Shown here piece after piece: positions 25,691 to 36,800 of a DNA stretch of 64,000 nt (within the stretch, counting starts at the first letter, position 1; every line of letters starts with the position of its first letter). The notes below the pieces were generated by a model, which worked only from the letters and a program-made list of their open reading frames with translations, made no database searches and was not told the origin of the DNA. Position numbers and translations under genes: made by a program. The stretch is from Haemonchus contortus (Eukaryota > Nematoda > Chromadorea > Rhabditida > Trichostrongylidae). The stretch lies in assembly GCA_000469685.2 (NCBI GenBank), contig LS997563.1, forward strand, positions 38,542,468 to 38,606,467. Reading direction: 5' to 3'.

Positions 25691-26165
25691 AGTTGCTTAA
25701 CAGAACGAAACCACTTGAAGAAATATAAGTTAAATTAGAGAGCAACAAGGAGAGCTTCAAAAATGTTGTACTATAGGGCGAAAAGGACTTAGCTTATGTG
25801 TGGTCTCAACACGAACAACGCAATGTTACCGTAATATAAGTTAGTTCCTGCAATTTTCTTTTTTTCACATGAGTCCCAATCCGTGCCTGTTTTGCTTGCG
25901 TGTTATACGCAGTTTCATCTTTGTTGTGCTTTTGTATAGTAGAAATCTCTCCGATTTGAATGTTCGAGAGTCAACTTCCGAAAAATTGGTGAAGTGTTGG
26001 ACTTCCTTGTATTTTTCTGTTTCGTTCCTTACATAAATTGATGTCATGTTGGAGCAGTTGATAGGTCTGAATCGTTTACTTTTTTGTTGTTTCTCCGATA
26101 TAACATGTTTACAGGCAGAATTTAAAATGTGAATATGCCTCAATCATTGCAGGGTATCCACAATA
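25691..26165. promoter_or_regulatory. Bidirectional promoter region, CSTF1 / RPL26
   Basis: 475 bp separate the two divergent start codons. It contains a copy of GTTGTACTATAGGGCG (25765-25780), also the flank of the MITE at 13.3 kb, so a transposon remnant sits in this promoter. ATTGCAG, ending about 12 bp before the RPL26 ATG, is a likely trans-splice acceptor. No TATA box is obvious. Confidence 0.55.
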
Positions 26166-26936
26166 ATGAAGTTCAACCCTGCAGTATCCCGCGATTCTGG
26201 AAAAAACCGTAAGCAGCACTTCAATGCTCCATCTCATGAAAGGAGAAGAATTATGTCCGCCCCTCTCACAAAGGAATTACGTGCTAAGCATGGAATCCGA
26301 TCTATCCCAATCCGGTAATTTTTGTTGTTTGTTGTATTGTGTTTACTTGCTCAAGAAATTATTTGGTTGAGAACCTTATCTGCAGGCCTTTCGAGAACTA
26401 CTTGTCTTGAATTTTTTTCATCATTTTCCAATGTTGGGTCGAATGGATCAGTCGTTATTTTAGAGTAGACGATGAGGTCATCGTCATGCGAGGCCGCCAT
26501 CGAGGAAACACCGGACGAGTAATCCGTTGTTATCGTAAGAAGTTCGTTATCCACGTCGACAAGATCACCCGTGAGAAGGGAAACGGATCTACTGTGCACA
26601 TCGGAATCCACCCTTCGAAGGTGAGGTTTGGTTAAAAACTAGTTCCGGTGCACGAAGAAAAGTCCAGGTGAGTCTTCGATACTCATTTGACTTCTTCAAC
26701 CCTGCTCTGGTATTTTTCCCGGATTTTGTTTTAGTGCATTCATAGTCCTTTTTGCGGAACCTTTATTTATAGTTGTTGGCAATAAGTTTCATTCGACACT
26801 TTAAGATTTTCAGGTCGCCCTCACGAAGCTGAAGCTCGACAAGGATCGTCGTGATCTTGTTGAGAGAAAGGCCGCTGGCCGCGCTAAGGCTCTCGGAATA
26901 CTCAAGGGAAAGCACACTGATGAAAGCGTTGCCTAA
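26166..26936 (+). CDS. rpl-26: 60S ribosomal protein L26 (uL24)
   Basis: Three exons: 26166-26314, 26464-26620, 26814-26936 (142 aa; human 145). It begins [20 protein letters not shown] and continues [19 protein letters not shown], characteristic of L26. The KOW motif is [19 protein letters not shown] (about 52-70), followed by [19 protein letters not shown] and [10 protein letters not shown]. The C-terminus is a Lys/Arg-rich helix. L26 binds domain I of 26S rRNA near the peptide exit tunnel. Joins keep phase. It is transcribed away from CSTF1. Confidence 0.97.
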
Positions 26937-27474
26937 ATGTTTTGTTCCTGTTGTTGTTGAATGAATTTTATTATATGTTCTATGACTGCTGAGCCAAATC
27001 CCCTATTTTTAGTGTTTTAAGCAAGGATTGAGTGAGACATATTAGGGATAGGAGATAGCGAGAGAGGCTGTATTGATGCACACGATAAGCTAGGGTGTGG
27101 CGCTGTGGTGTGACACCTTCCCAAATCAGTGTTTCCGCTGGAATCTTCCTGAGCATGGAACAAGACAGCTGTTCAAGCTCGAGAACTGTTTTTTCTTTTG
27201 GGGTGTAGTATGACTAAGTAAAGTAGAGAATCGAACCACTCGGAGTTCTTACCTCCGGATTTTGGAATTCGCGATTGCACCGCGATTTCTGTAATATAAG
27301 CAGGTAATGTGCGTTTACAAAGCTGCGCAAATATTGTAGCAAATACGCCTTGCTTCAAAGTGTTTTTAAACAACAAAAATTTATTCGAACTTTAGATTTT
27401 AAAATTTGCGAATCAGTGCGAATAAGAAATTTGTCCCAATTCTGTAGCGGCCCTAAAGAGAGCCAGCCATTTGG
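26937..27474. other. Intergenic between RPL26 and the zinc-finger gene 3' ends
   Basis: About 540 bp holding both 3' UTRs. AATAAA on the minus strand (27385-27380) would serve the zinc-finger gene if it uses its longer C-terminus. Confidence 0.45.
27380..27385 (-). terminator. Poly(A) signal of the zinc-finger gene
   Basis: AATAAA on the minus strand about 90 bp past the distal stop at 27475. It favours use of the two downstream exons. Confidence 0.5.
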
Positions 27475-29172
27475 TCACTGTAGAGGTATAACTGGACGAG
27501 AGGTAGATGGATACTGAAACATGTAGAATAATGTGGTGAAGGCAAGATCAATCGGTACCACAAAGGAGTGGGACTCACTTTGACGTCTTTCTGTGTCACA
27601 GGTCCTTCATATGAGGCTGTTTGCCATCTGTTTTCCTCTGTAAAATAAACCATTACAAAAATAACCAAATCTTCAATAAGAGAAACGAACCCTTCCTTCT
27701 TCGAGTAGCCTTTTTTGCTCTATACGCTGCTACAAGTTACTCCCCAGCCGGCGTACAACTCTCCGGTCTTGACGGTGACGTTCGGCTACAAGCCTCTGGG
27801 TCATCCTCCTGGGCCTCCGTCATTGGTACACCGTGCTTACGAAGCTTTTCCAGCGCTCTGAAAAAGTACCAAATTCATTTAGAGGGGAGGACAGTCAAGT
27901 AGTCTACCTCGAAAGAGTTTTTCGCCTTGACTTGTATCCTCTTTTGCGGAAGTAGGTCAGCATTTCTTCGCGTCGATGAGGATCTTAAACAAATTTTGAA
28001 GAGAATCAGATATTTAGATATTGACTGTCTGGATACGTCATACCTTCGCTGGATAGATCCACATAGTTACTGATTTCTTGCCACAACTGTCTGGGCTTTT
28101 TGCTGGCGAACTCAGGTGTAACACAGATTTCTTGGCAAGCCTAAATAGGTCATATACCAATTTCTGTAACAAACGCCTTAGCTGAATAACTCACCTTGTA
28201 GACCAAACGATTCGCTTCGTCCTCCGCGGAATTCTTTGGTGAACAGACGTGTTCAAGGAGGCATGGATCTTCAGAGAAGAACTCTCCATCGCGTACCTTA
28301 AACAGCTGTTAGTTGCTGTGGCTACGAAGAGCTAGGTCACACACACATGGTCAAGGTGGAATCACCGCGCGCTACCCATGCGGTGACCTTGTTCCGTTAC
28401 GCACTTCTATTGTCGTCCTCGTGCCATTGCTTCTGCAGCCACTACAACAGTAAACCTCGTACTTAGCTCTACGCTTCTGATACGCAAATGTGTAACACGT
28501 GGATCCTCCTGAAAAATGAAGAATCTCATTAACTGTGACAAAAAGGCCTTTCCCGAGACGCTCCGTTACCTGGGATGTCATATCTCAACACCGGATGAAT
28601 GCCTTTCTGGCTGACATTGACCACAGCCCGGAACTTGGTCCCAACTTCTTCTGAGGGTTTGTTGAAAAGATCAGTAGCAACGACTAAACCGTTTTCATCA
28701 GAAGGGAAGTGCACGTTATTCAGTTCTATCTCCTACCTGGAGGTGGTGAAGTGCTATTTTGACGAGCGGGTGGCTTCGTGTCTTCAGATGGCGATGGTGA
28801 ACGAATGTGTTCTTTGCTATCTTCAGTAGGCAGAACTACATGAACATCTGGCTCGGGAACGTCTGACTCATCATCTTCATGGGAGGTTCCTAAAAACATG
28901 ATTAATTTCATCGAGTCATTGTCTATTAATTCCGGGTTGGCATAGCTTACCCGCAGTAAGTATACCTATGAGGGTAGAGTAATTTGCAGGATTGTAGAAG
29001 GTGACCTGGCTTGAAGATGCTGGAACGTCCTCAGCATCATCTTCTTCTGGCTCAATGGTTTCTCCTAAAGATGGATGGCTATTCGAAACGCCTAGTGAAC
29101 GAAGTATTTAACCTTACTTTTTCCTAATGCCGCCAGAAGAGTAGGATATTTCGACAAATCGTATCTGACCAT
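27475..29172 (-). CDS. FLYWCH/MULE-type zinc-finger protein, nematode-specific
   Basis: Core exons, minus strand: 29172-29118, 29064-28951, 28889-28737, 28683-28570, 28508-28405, 28296-28195, 28140-28044, 27983-27908, 27857-27737 (311 aa). The first part is acidic and Ser/Pro-rich. A compact domain follows: YTFAYQKRRAKYEVYCCSGC, then TTIEVRDGEFFSEDPCLLEH and VC. This pattern of aromatic-C-x2-C with a later H-x-C, spaced by a short strand, resembles FLYWCH-type and Mutator-transposase zinc fingers; DNA binding is inferred. After it come a helical segment and a basic stretch (KRGYKSRRKTLSR). The simple reading ends with a stop at 27737. A second ending uses an intron inside the last exon plus exons 27637-27579 and 27513-27475, adding AYRAKKATRRRK and a short tail; phase is kept and an AATAAA lies 90 bp beyond. 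The start is preceded by ATTGCAG. Confidence 0.75.
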
Positions 29173-30267
29173 TGTGATTGCACAAAACTGCAATCACAGT
29201 AAGCTCAGCTGAAATCGAAAAATGTGATTGTTATACAAGAATTATGTAGTTTCAGATATTCAAATTGGCACGTAGTTCACCCGGAACCAATTGGCAGCTG
29301 AGAAAGTTAATAAATCTTCACAAAGAAGGAGAAATGCTTCGCAGCAAGTCCAAAAAACACGTTACTAAGCAACTTTGACGCAGTTGGACGCTGAACGAAG
29401 TTATGCAGCTCAACATGTATAGAAATAGAAATTGAACAATGGAGATCAGTAAAAGGTTCCTATCACTACTATTATTTATTACTTATTGAATGAAAGTAGT
29501 GTTCGCAAAGAGACCTATATCACGTTCGTATGAGACCTATTGTACAAGGGGAACTGAATAACTCAAGGTCGCCAGAAAGCAAACATTACTTAACGCCACA
29601 GTACAGAAGTACACTCACGGAGGATGGCCCATATTTGAAGTTCGAAGTCAACATCGCCTTCGATATCGTGGCTAAGGAAAACCCGCGCCCAAAGGTTACC
29701 AGGCGGTTCTGAGGTAGGATCGACAATACTTAAGTGAACCCCCTCCCCCCAAATCCCCTCGCCTTCTCTCTTGTTTACTCAGCGACAGTTAGAATAAACT
29801 ATTCAAACCAGTTTAGGAAGAAACAATTTCATTTCGCCTTCACGTAAATCATTTTCAACTTTGAAAATCAAATACAAAGAATACTTTTCAACTTCTAGAA
29901 TCAAAAATCCGTTTGCATAATTGTAGGTAAACGTTATTTTTCATTTTAATGGGAGGAAAATGTCATGAGAGCTATAAAAGGAACATGAGGGCTCCATTAT
30001 TTGCACCAAACTTAGCAATAATGAACCGTGTTATAAAGTGCACTTCTTATTGTTGATAGAAACAGTACCATGAGAATAAACAAACAAACAACAACCGATA
30101 CGATTTCTGAACAACCTAGCTGCTCTTAAAGTTTATCATGTACGACTAACGTTGTGCTGCACCCAACTAATGCACCGCCAGGAGCCTGCAGGGATCAATA
30201 CGGAATGTGTGTTGTGTCATGCGCCAGGAGGCGCCCTTAAAATAGGTCGCCGCACGCGATGGCCTTG
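29173..30267. other. Intergenic upstream of the zinc-finger gene
   Basis: About 1.1 kb. It contains GTGATTGCACAAAACTGCAA just upstream of the ATG, an imperfect palindrome overlapping the possible trans-splice acceptor. A 60-codon frame at 29530-29712 has no supporting splice signals or recognisable domain. Nothing else is supported. Confidence 0.4.
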
Positions 30268-30276
30268 AAGTGACTC
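30268..30276 (+). repeat. Target-site duplication, left copy
   Basis: AAGTGACTC directly abuts the left end of the foldback element; an identical copy abuts the right end. Nine bases is the duplication length typical of Mutator-like elements. Confidence 0.85.
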
Positions 30277-30982
30277 ACTCGCAGCTAAATCTACACCCCG
30301 AAAAATTGGCGGACGAGTTGCGCGCGACATTTGTCAACTTTTTGCGACAACTGTCTAGCTGAAAATCAGGCAATTCGTTGCGGGACCAAGAACAGTTACC
30401 TCTCAGTGCTGATCAATGCAATCTCCCCTCTTATTTTCCTGTTCCCTGCACTATTCTGCTATAATTTTGGCCTGATGATTCTTCTATTCTGCTAAATTCT
30501 GTGCTGAACACTATTCTGCTGCTATTCTACTGGATAACGCGCGTTAACCGAGGCTGAACATTGTCGGTATCTTATTTGCATGTCTTTATTCTGCTGATAC
30601 TCTATTCTACTTGTTATCTATTCCAACTCTGGCATTTGACACTCGTATCCTCCCAGGGCGCCGATCGATCCTGCACATTTCATTCCGCTCTTCCTTGGTA
30701 AGTGGTTTTTTTTTTTGTTACTTGTCGTATTTAAGGCTATGTGCATGCTTTATATTGCATCTCGCTTGTTGACTATTTCTTTAAGTGCTTCACATGTTGA
30801 CTTTCTTCTACTTAACCCTTGGATTCTCTCCTAGTTACCTTTAATGGCATATGACTGAATTGTGGGAGAACTTATATGATTCTACCCCTTTTCATGTTTA
30901 TGCTGCTTTGGAGGTGAATTCACAGTCTTTTCGCCAATCTACATCATTCTGCCTCTCAACCAAGCAATGAACAGTTTTCGCC
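30277..30982 (+). repeat. Left inverted arm of the foldback element
   Basis: 706 bp, mirrored at 32124-32827. It contains TATTCTGCT or TATTCTACT six times between about 30450 and 30620; these may be subterminal transposase-binding sites. Confidence 0.85.
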
Positions 30983-31580
30983 ATTTATAATGAATTGCCT
31001 TCTCGAATTCTTCCGCTTCAACCGTTAAATCCACTGACCATTAACAATTAATCTTAACATATTAATTCAATAATATGGGATATTATGGCGATAAATTTTC
31101 ATTTCTCATGGCGCCGGCTGCATATGCTTCGAGTTCACATTTGCTTCACTGGTTATCGAATTCTAGAAGTGCCAATCGCTTGAAATACTCCATTTCACGT
31201 CCCAGTAGACCAACATAGGGTTGAAATGTGTTAGAACGCGTGTGGTTCTACCCCTTTTCAATTTGTTGCCGGTATGAGCAAGAGTTCATCTCAACAGGTC
31301 TTTTCTCGTTAATTTTCGGTAATGTTTTTGCATGCTCCTTCACCTCTTCACATTCATTCTTTTGCCTCTAAAGTTACTTCACATAACCTAATCTGAGGCC
31401 CAAGTCTAGGTTAAATATATGCTTCATATCACATAATTAAAGAGAGCTCCAGTTCAAAAAGAAATGAGGAGAAAAACGCAATCCGTGAAGGGTATAAGAG
31501 TGGATCCCGAAGAAGTTTTTTTCTGATACGATAGGATATGAAAAATCATCGCTAAATACTTGCACATTCTAGAATTACTG

Positions 31581-32040
31581 AAGTTTTGGTACTATTCTAC
31601 TATTACACCCCCAGAACTGTTCTACTGTTACACCCCCAAAAACTCAAAATTTTAATTTTCGATGAAACTTTGCCTAAAGGGGTAATCCGATGCCCTGATA
31701 ACGAATATGACCTTCATTTCTGGTGTTGGCGCCATTTGGCTCCAATTGGCGCCAATTTGGCGCCAAATGGGCGCCAATTGGAGCCAAATGGCACCAGCGC
31801 CAAAAATGAATGTTATATTCGTTATCAAGACCTCAAATAACCCCTAAACGCAAGTTTTCAGCAAATTTGGTGAAAACACCCTTGGCGCCAAAATGGCGCC
31901 AATTGGCGCCAAATAGCGCCAAAGCCAAAAATGAAGGTAATATTCGTTAACAGGGCATCGGATTACCCTATAGGCGAAGTTTCATCGAAAATTAAAATCT
32001 TGAGTTTTTGGGGGTGTAATAGTAGAATAGTACCGAAGTT
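31581..32040. repeat. Nested inverted repeat with GGCGCC core
   Basis: The outer segments 31581-31723 and 31925-32040 are inverted copies; the left has an extra partial duplication of a TTCTACTRTTACACCCCC unit. The core has seven GGCGCC sites. The segment 31730-31796 is itself a near-perfect palindrome centred on ATTTGGCGCCAAAT. This could be an older foldback element inside the larger one. Confidence 0.8.
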
Positions 32041-32123
32041 TTTGTAATTGTAAACAATTACTGGATGAAATTGTGCGAAGAATTCGAGTGAAGAAAATAG
32101 TTAGACTTAAACTGAATAGACGC

Positions 32124-32827
32124 GGCGAAAACTGTTCATTGCTTGGTTGAGAGGCAGAATGATGTAGATTGGCGAAAAAACTGTGAATTCACCTCCAAAG
32201 CAGCATAAACATGAAAAGGGGTAGAATCATATAAGTTCTCCCACAATTCAGTCATATGCCATTAAAGGTAACTAGGAGAGAATCCAAGGGTTAAGTAGAA
32301 GAAAGTCAACATGTGAAGCACTTAAAGAACTAGTCAACAAGCGAGATGCAATATAAAGCATGCACATAGCCTTAAATACGACAAGTAACAAAAAAAAATC
32401 ACTTACCATGGAAGAGCGGAATGAAATGTGCAGGATCGATCGGCGCCCTGGGAGGATACGAGTGTCAAATGCCAGAGTTGGAATAGATAACAAGTAGAAT
32501 AGAGTATCAGCAGAATAAAGACATGCAAATAAGATACCGACAATGTTCAGCCTCGGTTAACGCGCGTTATCCAGTAGAATAGCAGCAGAATAGTGTTCAG
32601 CACAGAATTTAGCAGGATAGAAGAATCATCTGGCCAAAATTATAGCAGAATAGTGCAGGGAACAGGGAAATAAGAGGGGAGATTGCGTTGATCAGCACTG
32701 AGAGGTAACTGTTCTTGGTCCCGCAACGAATTGCCTGATTTTCAGCTAGGCAGTTGTCGCAAAAAGTTGACAAATGTCGCGCGCAACTCGTCCGCCAATT
32801 TTTCGGGGTGTAGATTTAGCTGCGAGT
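32124..32827 (-). repeat. Right inverted arm of the foldback element
   Basis: Reverse-complement partner of 30277-30982, differing by scattered single-base changes and one or two short gaps. Confidence 0.85.
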
Positions 32828-32836
32828 AAGTGACTC
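32828..32836 (+). repeat. Target-site duplication, right copy
   Basis: AAGTGACTC, identical to the left flank, immediately after the end of the right arm. Confidence 0.85.
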
Positions 32837-33842
32837 CTGGCCCACTACCGGTGCACGCGAACGGGTTCTACGGAGACGTTCAGTTCCAGGAGAGCTATTT
32901 CGTGATTAGATAGCACTCAATTTGGAAGCAAGTATAAACACCTTGGTAGGAGGGTTCTCCAACAATCTCGATGGGAAGTACAGTAGAGTAAAAAGCAAAA
33001 AGTAAAACGACCTTGGCACGCATGTAGCACAACAGTCTGTGACCGTCTGGAACTCTCCCACTTCAGCGTTCTCTTTTCCATTTTCCCTTTGCACACTTGG
33101 CACAACTAACTTAGGCGTGGACGAGTTTCCCGGTGCTCCTCTGCAGCGTGGCATTTTGCCAAAGGAATTCTGTCGCTTTTTGTTGTGTAGAAGTTTCGCC
33201 GATATTTATTGTCAGTTCGTTCAGTGACCGATTACTTTGTTAGGGCAGAAACCAGAATTTTCCGATTTGTTCTACGATTCAAAGGGCAGTGCATCCTGTT
33301 AAACGCGCGCGTTCCTTCTCATCCTTCGTGTTGTTCTTTTATTTTGGGAATGCAGTTTGTACGTTCTGCTGGGCGGCTTACGATTGGTATTTGTATAACG
33401 TATAGATAGAGTTTTAGCTAAGATTCTCTGACATTATTGGCTGAACAGTTTTTTTAAATGAACCGGTAGTGTTTCTTGTTAAAATAACTCTTTACATTAT
33501 GTAATACCTTTCCAGTTACCATTTTAGGTAACTCTGCTGTACGGAGCCTGAGACGCTTCGACGCATGACTTAAACCGTTTCTATTTCTCTTTTTCCGAAT
33601 CGTCTAGCGATCCCCGAGGCAACCAAACGCGCATTTACTTTGTCGCTACTGCTGTTTCTGATCTATGTAAAACTAACTAGTTGATATCACAATTTTTTTT
33701 CGCACACATTCAATTCCTGCAGTTGCTTGTTTTTTGTTTTTTATGTTGTGTGCACAACTCTTCGATATTTTTTTATTACGTACTAACACTGTTTTTTCCA
33801 AGTATCAAAGCTCGGATTTCAGCTGCTCTTGGCCTTTCGCAC
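32837..33842. promoter_or_regulatory. Upstream region of CSTF3
   Basis: About 1 kb between the transposon and the CSTF3 start. CGGATTTCAG, ending about 22 bp before the ATG, is a good trans-splice acceptor. Several short frames here lack coding features. The transposon sits within about 1 kb of this promoter. Confidence 0.45.
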
Positions 33843-36800
33843 ATGGCAGGTTCTTCCATACTCACTCCTGAGAGGAGAATCGAGTTGAACCCTTTCGACA
33901 TCGATGCATGGAATTTGATCCTGAGGGAATCTCAGGTACATTGTGTTGCATTTTTCATCACTACTTTTGAGTCCTTTCATTTTAGTATAGCATCTTCATT
34001 TAAAGGCTTTTATTATCAGTTCGTGTAAATTTGTGAGAGTTGCCTATTAATTAAGGTTCAGTTTGCGATTTGTATTTCACTTACAGTCCAGTTTTTCGAT
34101 TTCCGAAATTCCTTGGTATAACATTGTGTTATTCGCGAAAATAATTCTTCATGATAGTTAGATAATGTCTGACGATCCAATTCCCGCTGTAGTTTGGACA
34201 AGTGTGAAACGATACCTGAGAAATAATCAAATGGGAAAATCCATTTATGTTCCAGGCTCGCCCAATTGATCAAGCACGAAACTTTTATGAAAAGCTAGTA
34301 ACACAGTTTCCAAATGCTGGACGGTACTGGAAGGCCTACATAGAGCATGAGGTAAGAGATAATGACAACGGCTATACAGAACATTTTTATGTTGATGTGC
34401 CGTTCAAGCGTGGTGATCTGGTCATGTTGCAGTTGGCTATCTTGCGGCAGTTCATGTCACCCCGGCTATCCGATAGCGGACGCCACATCAACTTTCGTTT
34501 TTTTCTGTTCCCCCTATGCTTACCCATGAATAATAAATATTTGCTATGCAGCACCGACCTCGTAATGATGATGTCGCTTTTATCGCTCTATCATAAATTC
34601 TGTGCGAATAAATATTGTTGGCCAGTATCACTCGAATTAGCTTGTTCTTCAATAGAGCCTAACTTTTACACAAGGGAACAGTCGCACTTTTTTTGTTGCT
34701 TAATGTGCGTAACATGGACTAGGGAAATGTGCACACAAAGCTAGCCATCGGTACATCATGACACTGTCTAGACATTCATGTGTATGTACAGATCACTCAG
34801 CACCAGGTGAATCATTTTGGCTTCCTCTTTTTCTATGCTTACTTGGAGTAATTGCATTTCATCCGATTTTCTCCATTTCAGCTTCGAGGGAAAAATTTCG
34901 AGAATGTTGAAAATGTAGGTTTCGTTCGCAGCTTTTATATTTTTCATTTTATCTCAATTAGTCTTGTAATTCGATATATCAACGCTTGCTTTTGAGGAAC
35001 AAATCCATTTTCGTTCTAGTTGTTCAATCGATGCCTGGTGAAGGTACTGAATATCGATTTGTGGAAATGCTATGTGTTTTATGTTCGAGAAACTAAGGGT
35101 CACTTGAGCTCATTTAGGTAATTTACAACGTTACTTTCTCTGTATGTGACCGCATTATAAGTGAAGGAACATTTAGGGAGAAGATGGCTAAGGCGTATGA
35201 TTTCGCACTTGACAAGGTCGGACTTGATATGAACTCCTACTCGATTTATTCGGACTACATATCCTTCCTGAAAACTGTGTAAGTTCGGATTTTGTAGGTA
35301 TTTCTTCATTGCTTTGAACTTTTATCAATCTAAAGTTGTCCATCGTCTGATTTTTCAGGCCAGCCATAGGACAATATGCAGAAAATCAGCGTATATCAGC
35401 TGTACGTAAAATCTATCAACGAGGGATTTCTACGCCTATGGTTAACATAGAGTCTTTGTGGACCGATTACTGTGCCTACGAGAAGAATATCAATCCTACC
35501 CTTGCCGAGAAACTGATTTCAGAACGGAACAAAGAGTATCAGGTTAGCGCTATATCCGAAAACATGAGTATTTTGAGGAAATTGAGCCCAGTCTTCAAGG
35601 TATCGAAGAAAATAGCGAAACAATTAGAGACAGTTACTCGAGGAGTCAACAGACAAGCCGTATCAGTGCCTCCGAGAGGGACCGCTCCGGAGATGAAACA
35701 GGTAAAATTTTGAAAATCTTAGTTCTCTTCTTTTCTTTGCTGTATTTTTCTTGTGTGCCTAGTCTGATAAAAAAGCGAATGGGAATTCCGCAGTAGCTCA
35801 AAAACTCATTAAACTTCAGGTAGAAATGTGGAAGAAATATATTCAGTGGGAAAAAAGCAACCCAATGGAAACGGAGGAGTATGGGCAATTTGCGAGACGG
35901 GGTAAGTGGACACATAAACCTCGTCATTGCACTTTTTTCAACTACTTGCTCTATTTTGTACTTTGCTCCATTTGTTTAGTGGTATATGCTTATGAACAAT
36001 CATTGTTGTGCCTGGGATACTATCCGGATATGTGGTATGAAGCTGCGCTCTTTTTGCAACAGGCAGGGAAACAGTTGGAAGAAAAAGGCGATGTCAAACT
36101 TGCTCAACAAATGACAGCGGAAGCTATGCGTGAGTAATATCAATTTAGTGATTTTATTTGTTTCGAAAATTGTGATGGCCATTTCAATGCTACTTATTAT
36201 TTCTCAGAACTATTCGATCGAGCAATTTCTGGCCTTATGAAGCATTCACAGCTGCTCTATTTTGCATATGCCGACTTTGAAGAAGAACGAATGAGATTCG
36301 ATAACGTCAAGAAGATCTATGATAATCTCCTTGCAATAGACCATATTGACCCTACTCTTGTAAGTATTAATGTTTTTTAGAATTCCTTAGCGAAAATATG
36401 AGTAGCGCGATTCTCTTCAGACATATATTCAACTAATGAAATTTACCCGACGAACGGAAGGAGTTCGGGCAGCACGGGCTGTATTTAAAAGAGCACGAGA
36501 AGATAGTCGATGCCGTCATCATGTGTTCATAGCTGCTGCACTCATGGAATTCTACTGTAGCAAGGTACCCATGCTCACGTTCAATTTCATTCTCTGCGCC
36601 AAGTTGCTTTCTCTTTCGATTGAATTTTTCTATTACTTCGAAGTTAGTTGTTGCCCATCAGGACAGGCCTGGCATGGTCGACGTTGTCATTCAACTTGCT
36701 TATAGGACAAGGATGTTGCAATGCGCGTGTTTGATCTCGGTCTGAAGAAATACGGTGACGAACCTGAGTACGCATGTGCCTATGTCGATTTTTTGACCCA

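Larger units (their letters stand above)
30277..32827. mobile_element. 2.55-kb foldback transposon, Mutator-like, non-autonomous
   Basis: Nearly identical inverted arms of about 705 bp (30277-30982 and 32124-32827) start ACTCGCAGCTAAAT and end with its reverse complement. Differences between the arms are few (single bases and small gaps), so insertion is probably recent. The arms carry six copies of TATTCTRCT each in mirror orientation. The 1.14-kb centre holds a second inverted repeat (31581-31723 against 31925-32040) around a core with seven GGCGCC sites set in TTGGCGCCAA-like palindromes. No transposase frame is present. The exact 9-bp flanking duplication shows transposition rather than local inversion, and its length points to the MULE superfamily, which would have to supply transposase in trans. 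Confidence 0.88.

Noticed and set aside
29530..29712. 60-codon frame with protein-like composition
   Set aside because: No acceptor or promoter context and no match to a family I know; length is within chance.
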